Shown here: in pieces, positions 10,566-22,379 of the stretch
How positions within the stretch are numbered: position 1 is the stretch's first letter
How the letters are laid out: the number at the start of each line of letters is the position of its first letter
NCBI GenBank assembly: GCA_021018995.1
Contig: CM037592.1
Span: forward strand, 76,573,301-76,637,300
Source of the DNA: Chloranthus sessilifolius
Lineage: Eukaryota; Streptophyta; Magnoliopsida; Chloranthales; Chloranthaceae
Direction: 5' to 3'
Length of the DNA: 64,000 nucleotides
The notes under the pieces: generated by a model
The model's input: the letters and a program-made list of their open reading frames with translations, nothing else
What the model was told of the DNA's origin: nothing
The model's database searches: none
Translations under genes and position numbers: made by a program

Positions 10566-12540
10566 CATAAAAAATATGCCCAAAATAGCAGGTTCACAGG
10601 CTCAAATTATGAGACTTTCGACACTAATTACCGACCCAAATTACACTCCTTGCTAAGGCCGATCCAAAAACACTTTTGACGAAAAAATATACGTCTCAAA
10701 AAGTGAAAAGAAAAGTGCCCCCCACCACTTACACACTTCAGCTAAGACCAAACTAAAAAAAAAGCAACAAAAAATGCCCCTATCATTCTTGCACTTGAAC
10801 CTAAACTAAACTAAACCAAAAACTGCTCTCAACACACCCCAAATCAAAATAAATAAGAGCGGACCAAATTTAAATAAATAAGCATCACACTCAAAACAAG
10901 TTGAAGCAAGCCATTGAGATAAACCAAACCAAAACTTACTAAATAGAAATAATCACAAATGAAATTGAAAACATAATCACTTTATAAATAAGAAGAATAA
11001 TTACAAAACACACCGAGGGCATACCCTCTGAATATACAACTTAAAATAAGAAACTTAAAATCCACACGTTCACGCAGTGCTCGAATCCAGATTTATTCAG
11101 GAAACAAGAAGTCTCAGAGAAGCCTGAAGGAGGAACACACCCTAAACAAATTTTGACAATGTCAACTTTTCCCCACCTAGAGCCAGTAGAAAAGAAAGAG
11201 TGGCTCACAAAAAGCCACCCAGGATCTGTAGGATCCACCGTTGGAAGCTCGCCTTGAAAACCCTAAAAAGGAGGAGCAACTAACGCTGAATCCGTAGAAC
11301 GTACTGAGGAAAAATAGGCATCGGTCGCGAGAACTCTGACCCTGCCTTATCCTTGGGTTTCCTTTCTACCACCTTCTTCTCCTCCACCTCTTCCCTTAGC
11401 ATGGCAGTAATTCGACTGCTACCTTGCATTCTCAATAATCCGCTTAATAATCACAACTCTCCGAGTTCAGTACCTGGGATACAAAAGAGAAAGGAAGAAA
11501 AGACATTAATAAGAAAGAAATGCTTAAAATCACAAATAAAAAAAAATGTCCCAAAATTTCTAATTCTAAGCCTGAAATAAGATTCAAAACAACAAGAGCC
11601 CAAAGCTTTTAGCTCACACAGTTATAAACTATGCCCCTTAAACCATGGAATGACAAGTGTCACACCTTTAAACCCTTTCAATCTGATTAAATCCAAACCA
11701 AACACATACCCTCCTTTGAAAACTCACAATCCATGACAACCTGGATAAACCAATAATCACGTAACACTTACCCCTTTCAAGGAAACACAAATCCAAAGCA
11801 AAGTAAACAAACCAATAAAATTACAACACCTGAACAATCATCCAGAACTTTTAAAAACTCACACCTTTTAAGTCTCATGGTGAATCATACAAAAGACCGA
11901 AACTCAAGTTAAATCAAACCTAAGGCAAAAACAAAGTACCTTAAACTTTAAATAAAAAAACTCGCTAATGTGAGACCCTAAGTTGTTTGGGATCAGAAAA
12001 ATGCCTCCAACAAACCAAACAGAACTAAGTCAACTCTCTAAATGAAACCCGACAAAGCAAATTAACCTCGAGACAAGCCTTGAATAAATTCGAAATGAAT
12101 CCTAAAACTCTAAGCTAAATTAAAACTGAGTCAATCAAATCAAATATGCATGACTAATCCATTAAACAAGTATACTAAGCACAATAGGTAAAAAAAAAAT
12201 ATCATCTCTTCATTTAAAATCAAAAATATTTACAAGTATCACCGGAGGCATACCTCCTGAACTTACAACCCCAAACAAAAACCCAAAACCTAACTTACAA
12301 CCTAAAATGAAAATCGGAGACCAAGCGAGGAGCAGCGCCCCTGGCTTGGAGCATCCAATCAGAGGATTCAGGAAGGATTAGTTGGGAAACACATCCCTCC
12401 ACTTTTTACTCCTTCTCTTTCGCCATCTTCATCTCCTCTGCCGCCATCTCCTCAACACTGCCTTCACTGCTCCCTAAAAGGGATCGATGTGAAGACTAAC
12501 GCCCTCATTCCCAATACTGCCCATTCCTAGAATAATATCA
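10566..12540. other. Non-coding AT-rich stretch with a diverged internal duplication
   Basis: No credible coding region is present. A piece around 10860-11060 resembles one around 12120-12300, most clearly at the hairpins 11015-11028 and 12244-12257 and the flanking TTACAA...TGAA...TACAAC. Downstream on the - strand, both copies have an E/K-rich short frame (around 11340-11410 and 12400-12480, EEVEEKKVVERKP and MAKEKE-like). These are probably 3' parts of two related transcription units. Confidence 0.4.
11015..12257. repeat. Pair of related small hairpins
   Basis: GAGGGCATACCCTC is at 11015-11028 and GGAGGCATACCTCC at 12244-12257, 1229 bases apart. Both have a perfect 5 bp stem and a CATA loop. 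The A-T pair sits at different stem positions in the two copies, so the stem is kept while its sequence differs. Confidence 0.7.
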
Positions 12541-12721
12541 TCCCTGAGCATCACCTCAGGATGAAGATCACGCAAAATCATGAATATAGGAAGAAATGAC
12601 ATCTCAATCCGACGGTTAGATCATCCGATATCGCTAAAACACGGATTTTGGAACATAAGACACCAGAAAAAGTAAAACTCGAGACTAAACCAGAGAATGC
12701 AAAACAAATGAAGGCACTCTC

Positions 12722-12734
12722 TCTTAAATAGAGT
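12722..12734 (-). promoter_or_regulatory. TATA-like box of the second promoter unit
   Basis: On the - strand CTATTTAAGAGAG follows a GCGC-motif array. It is followed by a leader with CGTGTTTTAGCGATATC, which resembles CGTGTTTTCGTGATATC in the leader of the PMD-like gene at about 10090. No long ORF survives after it. Confidence 0.45.
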
Positions 12735-12769
12735 ATGGAACTAATCACGCACCATAACACTTACACTTA

Positions 12770-13100
12770 ACTCAGTCATGCGCCATGCACACTGCGCACA
12801 ATCCAAAATAGGTGCTCCAAACCGAGCACGCAATAAAATTATTGCCCTCGCCGACAGCGCAACGCTCAGATCACGCGCTCATTACAGACCGTGCAACCCT
12901 ATCAAGCAACTCCCACGAGCCGTGCAATATGAAAGGTTGCCCCCACAGTGACCTGGTGACGCCTCAATCGCGCTCTATGATCAGAGCGCATAATACAATC
13001 ACACACACTAACACACACGAAAACAACCCTTTGAACTTGTGATCGCACGCTCGAAAATAGGCACGCAATCATATTGAGCAGCATGTGCCAAGTGTGCAAT
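12770..13100 (-). repeat. GCGC-motif array of the second promoter unit
   Basis: Words such as TGCGCAC, GAGCACGCAAT, ACAGCGCAACGCTC, TCACGCGCTC, TCGCGCTC, GAGCGCATAA, ATCGCACGCTCG and GGCACGCAATC recur every 20-40 bases. Spacing and words match the 10200-10565 array. The region could be the LTR of an element whose internal promoter is the 10.2 kb copy, as in the Athila-like element, but no LTR ends were found. Confidence 0.55.
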
Positions 13101-13199
13101 ACCTGAACTAATCGACCCTCACACCTTTTCACCCCATCTTGACCAAAGTTCTCCTGTCCCATTGCATGGCCTCACATGTTGTAAGAAAAAAGAATGACA

Positions 13200-13835
13200 T
13201 AGCTACTTACCCTTCTCCCACCACGCAGCTCTACGGGGAGCATTGACTACCCCCTAGTGCCATCGTGGCAAGACATACATCCCTTACCGTAACACCCTCA
13301 CGATCCCACCAGAGAGGGAGAACCCCATCGCGTAACCCCATCACGCACATCCTATCACGATAAGGCACACACATGATACCGCCCCAATATCTAGTCCCAT
13401 CACAATAAATTAGCCATGCCCTCATGGCCCATCACTAAAAGCCAAAAGCAAATCTCCCAAAAATGTGGGCACACCGCCAAAAGATGAAGCCAGTCAAGAC
13501 GCAACGACAATGGGATCTTACAGAACCCCAAGATCTGGCAAAGAAAAAAATAAAACACACTTATCACACAAATATCCTACCAGCATCCCATCGTTAACTA
13601 CGTTCAGCCAATATCACATCACAAACATCACTACCTGAAAATGAACAAAAAAGCTTAGAGAACACTTGCCATGCCGTATGATGAAAAGGAAGAAAGCTCG
13701 ATCGCTAAAGCAAGGAGCTCTCTCTCTCTCTCGAATTGAGCCCCACTAGGACTCATCCAGTAAAGACAAAAAAGGGAGAATCCCCAAGTCCCATCGCGAC
13801 ATCACTTCCCCAAGACATCACATCACAAAGGCGAC
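13200..13835. repeat. CCCATCGCGA/CATCACGA motif stretch flanking the Athila-like LTR
   Basis: CCCATCGCG, CCATCACG, CTATCACGA, CCCATCAC, CCCATCG and CCCATCGCGACATCAC recur irregularly. There is no coding region. The stretch ends with GCGAC (13831-13835), directly outside the 3' LTR terminus of D-minus, and this is the expected place for one copy of its target duplication. Confidence 0.5.
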
Positions 13836-15315
13836 TGTTGGTCTATTTTAAGTGCTTGATACTAGCTTTATTGAAGACAGTGATAAGAATGGGGTAAATG
13901 AAAAATGAATTAAAGGTGGAGTGAGGGTTACAGAGCAGCAAGCCTAAAATATGCACAGTCCTGCAAGATACAGGGCCTGTTGTAGCAAGTTTTGATAAGT
14001 AAGAGTTTGTTTCACAGAAAAGTTGATCTAAAGCTCCAAGGGAGCTATCGTTAGTAGGCTCTCCAGATCTGACTACAGATCTGGCAATCCTAAATGGAAG
14101 GGGATTTAAGGTCACTATAATCTAAATCCTAAGGCAACTTAACATCTAAAGCACAGAGAGGGTTAAGAAGAATGGTGGAGTGAGAAAATAAATATAAAAG
14201 GGTGAGAAGTATGTTATTAGGTACAGATCTGATGGGTCTTGTAACTCAGACTCAGATATGTTGCTATAGAAATCCTGTCCAATGGCTACATTATCACCAA
14301 AGAGGAAAAAGAATCCAACTCACTCCTGTGCCATGATCTAATCCCTTATGGCTATAACCTGTCCACTAGAATGGTCACAGACTATCAAATTGGGGAACCA
14401 CAATCCAGAGATGGGTCAGAATAAGCTTACCATTGTAGGCACTACTTCATCTAGCCTACAAGCTCAAGAATCCATGGGAACCTCATCCTCTAAAGTTCTA
14501 TGTGTGGGGCTAGGCCTACAAAGTGCACAAGCCAGGACACACAGGACCAGTAAGAATTTGAGTACTAGCTTTCAAGTATGGTTGTTCACTGCTTTAGTAA
14601 GACTGCAGTAATCCAGTCATAAGCCTACAATCTCAACAGCCAAATCAGATCTAAAATCTGATGATGGATCTATACAAATATAGGGGAGTCTGTCTCTGCA
14701 CAATCTCTCTGAAGGCTACAAGCACAAGCACAAAGAAGAAGAATCTGTATTAGGTCTGTGGATTGGCTTCACCCTAGGGCTATAACCTGTCCACTTGAAT
14801 GGTCACAGATTATCCACAGAGGCTATCTTCCTCATAGAGGTCTAAGACAGAACAAGATCATTGCTGCCGCCACCATGGTCACAAGGCTACCAGCACCAGC
14901 TCCCATAGGGATTCAGATTTAAGTGATCCTGTGGTGGGGGAAGGCCTGCAATGTGCCTACCCTGGACACATAGGTCACTTGGATCTAAATAAAACCTCAA
15001 AAAAAATCCTCCATTGCTTACAATACAACTTAGCAATGGAAGATCTCAAGGCAACAGCCTTGTACAGAAAAACTCACAACACAAACATCATCCCATATAT
15101 GCAATAAATCCTATTACAAAACTCCATTACAATCTATACCATTTAATCATACAAAAGACATAGCCAGCAAGTACTGGACTATGGAGAGAAAGAAAAAGGA
15201 AAAAGAAAACTCCTAAACCCTAACCTTAGCCTACTGTAATTCTACAGTTGGTTTCGAGAAGAAGCCTCGAAGTTAAGTCTCAAAAGAGAGCCCTTAAACC
15301 TAAGCTAGGCTTAGG

Positions 15316-15326
15316 CTTATATAGCA
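15316..15326 (-). promoter_or_regulatory. TATA box of the D-minus LTR
   Basis: On the - strand GACTGCTATATAAGCC is shared almost base for base with the D-plus LTR (62428-62436). It lies directly downstream of the CGCG-motif array and of an AGGGTTTT(C)CCAAACCCTAA block. Confidence 0.8.
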
Positions 15327-15479
15327 GTCGACTTCCCCTCCATTAGGGTTTGGAAAACCCTAATTTATCAATGTGATTGCAGCCAATTCCTGTCCCTTGG
15401 ATGCCTCGAGGCGTGTGCACAGAGATTAGAGCATTGGAGTGCATGCCCTAATTGCTGAAAGTCCTCAGATTGTCCTTGC

Positions 15480-16045
15480 AGAAGTAGGTAGAAAAGATTT
15501 TAGATCTTTCCGCGTGGTAGAATTAGCATCACGGGGTAGAATTAACTTGAAGTTCATGCAGTCACGAGATTCTAATGGCTTTCGCAAGATTGCTCTTTCA
15601 GCTTTGAGTGGCATAGGGATTGCTTGCTCGGTTCGTCCCTTGGTGAATCTCGCGATAGATCTTCGCGAAGAAGCAGTGTTCATGAGTCGCTGGGTCGCGC
15701 GAGCATTTCCCTGAAAGTTTGTATCTCACGGCTACTGTGCGACAGCTGTGCCCAAGAATACCTGGAGCTCTTACTTCTGAGTGAATCGCGCGAAGCTTAA
15801 CAACTCCTCTTTTGAGTTACGCGAGACTGCGCGAATGCTTCATTCACTTATGGCTGAGCTTTGCGAGAACCGTGCGAAGACTGATTTGTATTTCTTTCTG
15901 TCAACAAATTGCGTGCAAGCAACGTGAGGGTTGTGTGACCAGTTGTTGTGCTTCCTCTAGAAGCCCGCGACAACTGCGCGAAGGCATTATCTCTGGTTCA
16001 ATTGAACCCTGCGACATTTGCGCGAGGCATCCTTCTTGGTTTATT
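15480..16045 (-). repeat. CGCG-core motif array in the D-minus LTR
   Basis: About fifteen words such as CTCGCGATAG, CTTCGCGAAG, GTCGCGCGAGC, AATCGCGCGAAG, TTACGCGAGACTGCGCGA, CCCGCGACAACTGCGCGA and CTGCGACATTTGCGCGA are spaced 20-45 bases apart. Several are self-complementary (TTCGCGAA, TCGCGCGA). The array lies upstream of the LTR TATA box. The same words recur upstream of ORF2 and ORF3 of this element. Confidence 0.85.
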
Positions 16046-16272
16046 TCTGCTTTGATGTGCTAATGCTTCAGCCAACTCTCTGTCTGGGTTCATCCTTCAT
16101 TTTGCTGAGGTAGTTCTAGGGCAACAGTGAGCTTCTTGGCATGGTTAGGGGTTTATTTGTAGCTGCTGCTTATTACCTACAGAATAGACTTAAAATACAT
16201 TTATTAAATGATTAAGGGCCTAATCAGAGATTAAGTTAAGGGGTGAAAAGTGGTACTTTTCAGGTCTTAACA

Positions 16273-16290
16273 CACCCCCAAACCTAATCT
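16273..16290 (-). other. Polypurine tract of D-minus
   Basis: On the - strand AGATTAGGTTTGGGGGTG abuts the LTR start TGTTAAGACC. The 27-36 kb element has the same AAGGTTAGGTTTGGGGGTG before its 3' LTR. It is the plus-strand primer for reverse transcription. Confidence 0.8.
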
Positions 16291-18187
16291 TTGTTAGTCC
16301 CTTAGCAAAGCTGTAATTAAATGCCACTTTCGTAGGGATCACGGGTATATTTAGCATATCTACCAAGCCTTTTAAACCCCTAGGTGATCCCTAGTGGAGG
16401 AGTGAAGTCTCCTGAGGGTTTTTAGTGATGACACCCACAAACGTCACCATTAAAATCAATTAAGTATAGTGCAGATAATGACAACACATATTCAAATGTT
16501 TAAAGTTTCATTCCACAACCAATTTTTCAACACTTAGAGGAAACTGCAGCAATGTTGCAGGCCATTTAAAATTTAAAGCTAACATGTGTTTGCTTGACCA
16601 CCATTCATTTAACATTAGAATTTCAATGTATAAAAATCAGTACCCAACTTGGCTTTGATTCAAAATTCAAGTTGGATACAACCCTAATGAGGTTAAAATT
16701 CAGACCCAATTCTCACTTGGGCTATCTCTCAACATTAATAACCTGAGGGTGTTCTCATTCTCAGCAGCTCAAGAGCAGTTGCAGACCCCAAATGGGCTTG
16801 CAAGCATGAGCATAGGCCAAGTTTCTAATTTCTGACTTCTTCAAGGATTTTCAACATAGATTGGGCAACTCTTCATCTCCACATGACAGCTCATTTAACT
16901 TTGGATCCACAAGGTCTTTTTGAAAGGGTTGTAATGTGGCTTATGGCTGAGGGGTGTAAAGAATAAAGGGGTAAAAAGGGAATGCAAATTGAGAAATTAG
17001 CAAGGTAAGGAGTGGTTCATGACTTCACAACATTTATTTAAGCAAAAACATCATATTCCTTTTTATATTTCAGACTCAAAGTGGCCAGCTTCTCCTCTTC
17101 TTTTCAATTTTTAGATGTTGTTGTCTTCTAGACTTCTCTTTCTTTTTCTCTTTTTAGTTCTTTATTCATGCTTTTGATAAATGTCACCCAACTGCCCTTG
17201 ATACACAGCTGTTCAAAAGTTGCTTTTCTTCCCCTTCCACAGAATATTGGACCATTCTCAGTATCTTTACCTCCTTCTCCTTTACCTTCTGAATTCTAAG
17301 AGTGAGGGTAAGGTTGACAAAAAATGAGGTTAAGGTGCAAGTGTTCTGGTGTTTGTGAAAGAAAATTATGATTTTGAGGCTCAACTAGTGTATACAAAAG
17401 GGCAGATTTGAAAAGGTTGGATTTTCAGGCTCAAACTGTCCAAATGAGGGCCTTGGATCATTTCCTTAATTCTCATGAGTGCTGTCAATTAGTTTTGATT
17501 TGGAGGTGCACAACTTCTAATGAAAAATTCTTGATTCAATCAGTCCTTAGAGCAGAAATAATGCAAAAAATACTCTTCAAAAGAAAATGTTGGGCCCAAA
17601 TCTCACTGGTATGGTCATCCAATTTAACCCATGGGGTGTATTTTCATCTGTTTCTCTCCTCTTAGGTTCACTGAGTACTTAAAATCTTTTTTTTTTTTTA
17701 ATATTAGCTTCATGGTGGTGTCAAGATCAACTTTTTTTTTTTTTTTTCAAAAGTCTGTAAAAAATATTTAAATTTTTACATGTTTCCTCATTGTATCAAG
17801 TTAAGTGGAAATTAACTTTATTCATCCCAGTTATACCACCATTACTACACTAAAATTAACTAACCTATTGGCAAACTGCCACACCCCCAAACCATTCGGA
17901 GCAGTGTCCTCACTGGTTGAAAGGTGAGAACAGGTAGCAGATTCCGATCAGACAGACAGAAATAAACACAGTAGAAGATAGAGAAACTGAGTAATGCTAA
18001 GAACAGTATAGAACGCAAAGAAATTATCATTAAAAGTAAAATGAAAATGGTACAAAAAGAGTGTAAAATAAAAGACTAAATGGGGGGGGGGGGAAGGGAT
18101 CAAGGGAGAGGCGGTGGGGGAGGGTGTGAGGAAGACGGTGGGGGAGATGCAGGTGGATCCAGTTTTCTCTTTCTTCTTCTCTCTCTT
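16291..18187 (-). other. 3' non-coding spacer of D-minus with internal polypurine tract
   Basis: No coding sequence is seen. On the - strand CAGTGAGGACACTG is followed by GGTTTGGGGGTGTGGCAG (about 17876-17897), the GAGGACA-purine signal typical of Athila spacers. The segment from 16291 to about 17060 aligns with 32880-33580 of the non-autonomous element, and the internal purine signal aligns with 31930-31960. T-rich runs occur at 17687-17700 and 17730-17750. Confidence 0.65.
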
Positions 18188-18349
18188 CTACTTCTTCCTC
18201 TTTTTCTTTTCCTCCTTGGAGAGGATCCGCTGAACCTCGTCATACTCATCCCAGAGAAATTGTAAGGGGTCTGGCTCCTTAGGCGGTGGGAGATCCTTCC
18301 AGATGGAGTAGAATTTGATGGGGAACCTGAAGTATTTGTCATCCGCCAT
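18188..18349 (-). CDS. Small ORF3 of D-minus, 53 aa, unknown function
   Basis: The start at 18349 gives MADDKYFRFPIKFYSIWKDL, then PPPKEPDPLQFLWDEYDEVQ and a lysine-rich end (KEEKKKRKK). It is acidic and aromatic in the middle and strongly basic at the C-terminus. An upstream in-frame Met at 18523 gives a longer 111 aa version. The shorter start is preferred because the preceding bases (CTAACCCTAGCCGTCC) look like a plant 5' leader and the sequence before the ATG lacks protein character. A short CGCG-motif cluster (18600-18685) and a TATA-like CTATATTTAG lie upstream, as for ORF2. It is intact. I recognise no family. Confidence 0.45.
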   Translation of the reverse strand: MADDKYFRFPIKFYSIWKDLPPPKEPDPLQFLWDEYDEVQRILSKEEKKKRKK

Positions 18350-18599
18350 GGGTGTGAGGACGTATGGACGGCTAGGGTTAGAATAGGAGGGATGAGATGA
18401 AAAAGATCTGATGGCCGTTTTAAAAGAGTTTGACGGTGAACATGAAACGACGGAATTTAATTTGTGTCCCTTTTCAAACTTGGCAATAAATGAATATTGG
18501 GTGGGGAAAGAGGAAACACACAACTGGTTCTGGGAAAAGAGAATGAGCAGTAAATGAATATCTAAATATAGGCATGGTATTTAAGGGGAACCTGTGTAT

Positions 18600-18685
18600 T
18601 GCACGGGGATCCTCGCGAAGAACAATCAGTGAATAGTAGTTTGCACATTTCTCGCGCGACTGAGTTGGGGATCTCCGCAAGCAAT
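18600..18685 (-). promoter_or_regulatory. CGCG-motif cluster upstream of ORF3
   Basis: CCTCGCGAAG, TTCTCGCGCGACTG and CTCCGCAAGC lie within 85 bases, with the same words and spacing as the LTR and ORF2 arrays. A TATA-like GCCTATATTTAGA (18561-18571) lies between them and the ORF. Confidence 0.55.
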
Positions 18686-18991
18686 CCTGACATGGCCCAT
18701 GAATGTGAAAAAGAAACCATTGAAATCCCTGAGGCATGTATTTAACCAAATTTATTCAGCCACCATCTACATCGATCCTTCACATGGGTTACTATTTCAA
18801 ATAAGCATAACCTCCCTAAATGCTTCTCCCATGATTGACAAAATGAATAAAATAAAGACTAACACACAAACATAAGCAGGCACACAGAACAGAGCAATAG
18901 ACAAAAACCAAAAAAATTCTATTAAGTTGAAAAGTATGTACAATCGTAGTTACAAGAAACAAAACCTAATATACAAGCTAGAATCTAAGAT

Positions 18992-21900
18992 CTAATCTGA
19001 ACCTGAATCTGTGTAGAAATCCCAGCCCATCTTTTTAGCATGTGCCCTAAGGGCATCTCTATCCTGTTTCTTCTCTACCTCCCTTTCCTTTTTCTTTTTG
19101 GCTGGTGTTTTCTTTACAGTTGGAGCTTTAGGTGCCCTCACCCTTACTTTTGGTTGCTTGGGAGCTTTTGGTTCCTTGGGTTCTTCAGGGGCTTTTCCTT
19201 TGCGCTTAGTAGGGGGGTGACAGGGGATTTTCCTTTACCTTTGGCTTTGGCTTCCTTAGTGGGGACCACTGGGGATTTTCCTTTCGCTGTGGAGTCAGGC
19301 TGGGCAGAGGATTGTGCCTCCTTAGACTGGGTAGCAGGCTCTTTTCCAATTTTTAAAGGAGTAGCTTTGGAAGCAGACCTCTTAACAATAACATTCCTCT
19401 GCTTAGGATAAGTTTGCTCTTGTGAAGGTATAGCAGAGGCCTTGGGAGGTAGAGGCTGCTCTGTAGGAGGTGAGGGAGGGGGGCAGCTGTGTCTTAGGTT
19501 GTGCCTCCTCAGACTGGGCAGTTGGAGATGGAGTAGCTTTGGGCTCTGGGATTGGCATTTGAACAGAGATTGGTGTCGGCTACAGAGGAACATTTCAGGC
19601 AGAAGCCAATGCGGATTCCAATGAGGCAATATGAATTTGGTGCTTGAAGAGGTCTATCTCATGGATATCCTTTTGGATGCTGAAGATCTCTTGGGCATTT
19701 TTGAGCCGCTTTTCAAACACTCTGGCCTGCGCCTATTCTATAGCAGCATGTGCTTTCTCCAGCTCCAAATTTAGCGCATTGTACTCAGCTATAGCTTTGG
19801 TCTTCTGATAGTCCTCCAGGATATTTTTCCATCCCATGGAGATGCCCAGAAGTTACTTTTTGTGGGCCTCCTTTATTTCATCGATATGCTCCAACAGGGG
19901 GTCTCAATGGATTGACGAAGCTTGGTCATGCCCCTCAGGACATCCTTCCCAAGGTAAGCATTATCCCTTATGTGATGGAGGATGGTGGGGTAGGGGGACT
20001 GTAAAAATGATGCTTTGGTGCGATGGGCAGATAGGAAGTGGAAGGACCAAACTGTGATAGGTCCTGGGTGGGGAGAAGGGGGGGTAACAGGGGGTAAGTC
20101 TAGTTGTGGAGGAAGGGGGATAGGTTCTGGGTTAGCCTGTGTCTTGTTGTTAGTGTAAGTTAGAGGTGGTAGGATAAGAGGTGGGATGGAGGGTATAGGG
20201 GGAAATGAGAATGGGATAGGCTCAGTGGGAGTAGGGGGTGATGGGGAAAATGGGAATGATGAAAGGTATGAAAGGGAAGGGGGTAAAAGGTAATGTGGAT
20301 GGTGGGGGGGGGGGTTGTGAGTCAGGAGGGAAGTCGGTTTGGGTTTCTTTGTCAGCGGACAGGACCAGGAGGATTGATGTGGGTGGTTGAGGGATGGGTG
20401 GGTTGGTTAAGGTGTGTAGGGTGGATTGGATGGAAGTGAGTTCAATCTGCATCTGATCCTATTTTTAGGTATTGATAGATAAATGGGCTTGGATGTCTTA
20501 GATAAGGGATAGGATAAGGGTCAGTGTGTCAGGGCTAGGAGGTTGGGTTTGTGAAGAAGAGGGTAATGGTTGGAAAGGTGAGGAAGGTGCATGATGGAAA
20601 GTGGAGGGAGGGGAAGAGTGGGGTTCTAGGGAGTGATGCTGTGAGGTAGTTGGGGAGTCTGGGAGAGGGGCATAGTAGGCAGGCATTATTTCATGGAAGG
20701 TAGAAAGAAAGGCTTGGAAGCCTATGGATGTGTTAAGGGTTAAGTCAATGTCTGTGAGGGGGGATGTAGTAGGTATGGCGGGGGTGGTGGTTTCTGTAAG
20801 GTGGGGTGTGTTAATTGGGATAGAAGGGATTGAGGGTGGTGTCTGGGAGATGGTTGGGATGGTCTCAGTGGTCTTACATTTTTGTAGGAGATGAGTGGGG
20901 GACTAGCAGGTTTATGTGTAGCTGATGGGAGAATTGGGGCTGTGTACTAAGGTAAGGTAGGGGATGGGGAGTCCTCCCAGCTACGAAGCACAGGTGACGG
21001 GGTAGTGGGCATGGAGAATGGAAACAAAGGGGGGTGAGAGATGGATGTAAGAGGGGTAGTGGATGCAGGAGTAAAAGGTGGTGGGGGAATGGGTGCTGCT
21101 GCAGCGATGGTACTTATAGGCTCTGGGGGCACCATCTTGTTAGCAAGGGTAGATCCTGATCTGGCTGCCTCTTCTGCTTGCTTGGGCAGAGCCTGAGCCT
21201 CAGCTTTCTTCTTCTTCTGGGCCTCCATCAAGCTCCTGCTGATTCCCCATTGCTTCTTGGCAAAGGTAGTAGGGGTAAGGGTGGTGGTCTGCTCAGTCCT
21301 TCCTATCTTGTATCCCCCCTTGAGCAGCAGCAAGGTAATGATTCTTGCATAGGGTAGTGTGTGAGGCTTCTTGTTTGACCCTATCTTCTCCACTATCTCT
21401 CTCATTGCCTCAAAAATTAGCCAAGCTGCATGGAAGTCTGACCCATGTGGAAGGAGTAGACAGCATCCGCAATGGGGGTTCTCCTCTCCTGCTGATGTCC
21501 TGAGCTATATATGTTCTTTCGCAGGACTTGGTCAATGAACTGGAGTTCAGGTTCTAATTTTCTCCTTCTGATCAAGTCCCCTGTGGCTTTTAATCTCTAG
21601 TTAGGGCCCGTGAAATTGTATCAATCGATGCACTTGAAGGGAGGTCATATCCACAGCTAGGGTCGAATGCTGCTGGGATGCCCAAAACTTCAGCAATCAC
21701 CATGGGGCTCACTAACGTATCAAAGTCCTCAATCAGCACTAGCAAGCACTCTTGTCCATCTTTGTCCTTCTTGACCCTGATGTGCTGATAGAATAGCTGC
21801 ACTAGCCTAGGGTAGGATAGTGCTGGAATTCCTTTCATTAATGGCATCAGGCCCGCTTTGCTCATAAACTGTATGGCAGGGGCAGATAGTGGTTCCTTCT

Positions 21901-22110
21901 CAAAAAATGGTAGATCAAATGCTGTCTCAGGCTCCAATAGAATTGACATCATGAGCTCAGAAGGAGCAGAGAACTTAGGGGTTGGTTCCGCCGCCTCCTC
22001 AACCACTTCCCTTCCTTTTTTGGGTGACTTTGAAGTCTTAGACTTTTAGGGGTGGTCTCTGCAGGGTCCTTGTCCTTCCTTTTTTTCTTTTGTGCAATTT
22101 TTGGAGCCAT
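18992..22110 (-). pseudogene. ORF2 of D-minus: env-position plant-transposon-protein-domain ORF
   Basis: The start at 22110 (MAPKIAQKKKRKDKDPAETT) follows a CT-rich leader; the stop is the TAG at 18992 after KKMGWDFYTDSGSD. Nominal length is about 1040 codons. After a basic N-terminus comes a block reading ALSYPRLVQLFYQHIRVKKD, EDFDTLVSPMVIAEVLGIP and AMREIVEKI, which fits the 'putative plant transposon protein' domain (Pfam Transposase_32) common after pol in Athila elements. Then follow KKKAEAQALPKQAEEAARSG, a long proline/threonine-rich linker, a coiled-coil-like stretch (about 19640-19880, YNALNLELEKAHAAIE) and a lysine-rich tail. A one-base frameshift near 22046 and others near 21597, 21405 and downstream break it. 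It takes the env position but I see no signal peptide or membrane segment. Confidence 0.75.
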
Positions 22111-22379
22111 TTCTAACTCTGTCTTCTAGTATGAGAATTGGAGACTGAGATTTTGGGTTTGGTTTGATTTGACGCACAGGGCACCGTGATATATCTGAGT
22201 AGAGGGCAATAGATGTGTGTGATGATAGGAACAACTTTGTAGATTTGTGGAGGGAATGATGAGCTGTAGGATTGATGCTGGAGGAGAGAGGGGAAAGAGC
22301 GCCAGAAGCTAGGGTTTCGCAGAGGGAAGAAGGAAGGAAATAATGGAAAAGGGACCAAGCATGGGGTTAAAATACTTAT
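22111..22379 (-). promoter_or_regulatory. 5' leader of ORF2
   Basis: On the - strand a C/T-rich leader (GCGAAACCCTAGCTTCTGG, then CCCCTCTCTCCTCC) runs to the ATG at 22110. It looks like a plant 5' UTR and suggests a transcript that starts inside the element, just downstream of the CGCG array. Confidence 0.5.

Larger units (their letters stand above)
13836..16272 (-). repeat. 3' LTR of D-minus
   Basis: It reads on the - strand from TGTTAAGACCTG (16272) to ATAGACCAACA (13836), 2437 bases. It aligns with the D-plus LTR 61387-63859: same start, CGCG-motif array, CTATATAAGCC TATA box, GGACAGG...AGTCTGT hairpins, and the GGACAAACTC...TTGCAGG tail. GCGAC outside its end is a likely target duplication. 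Confidence 0.9.

Noticed and set aside
18100-18342. 80-codon frame rich in S, P and R
   Set aside because: It overlaps ORF3 in another frame and is driven by a GGGGGA/TCTTCT low-complexity tract.
19040-19411. 123-codon open frame on the + strand
   Set aside because: It is antisense to the proline- and lysine-rich tail of ORF2, where low-complexity codons keep the opposite frame open; no protein character.
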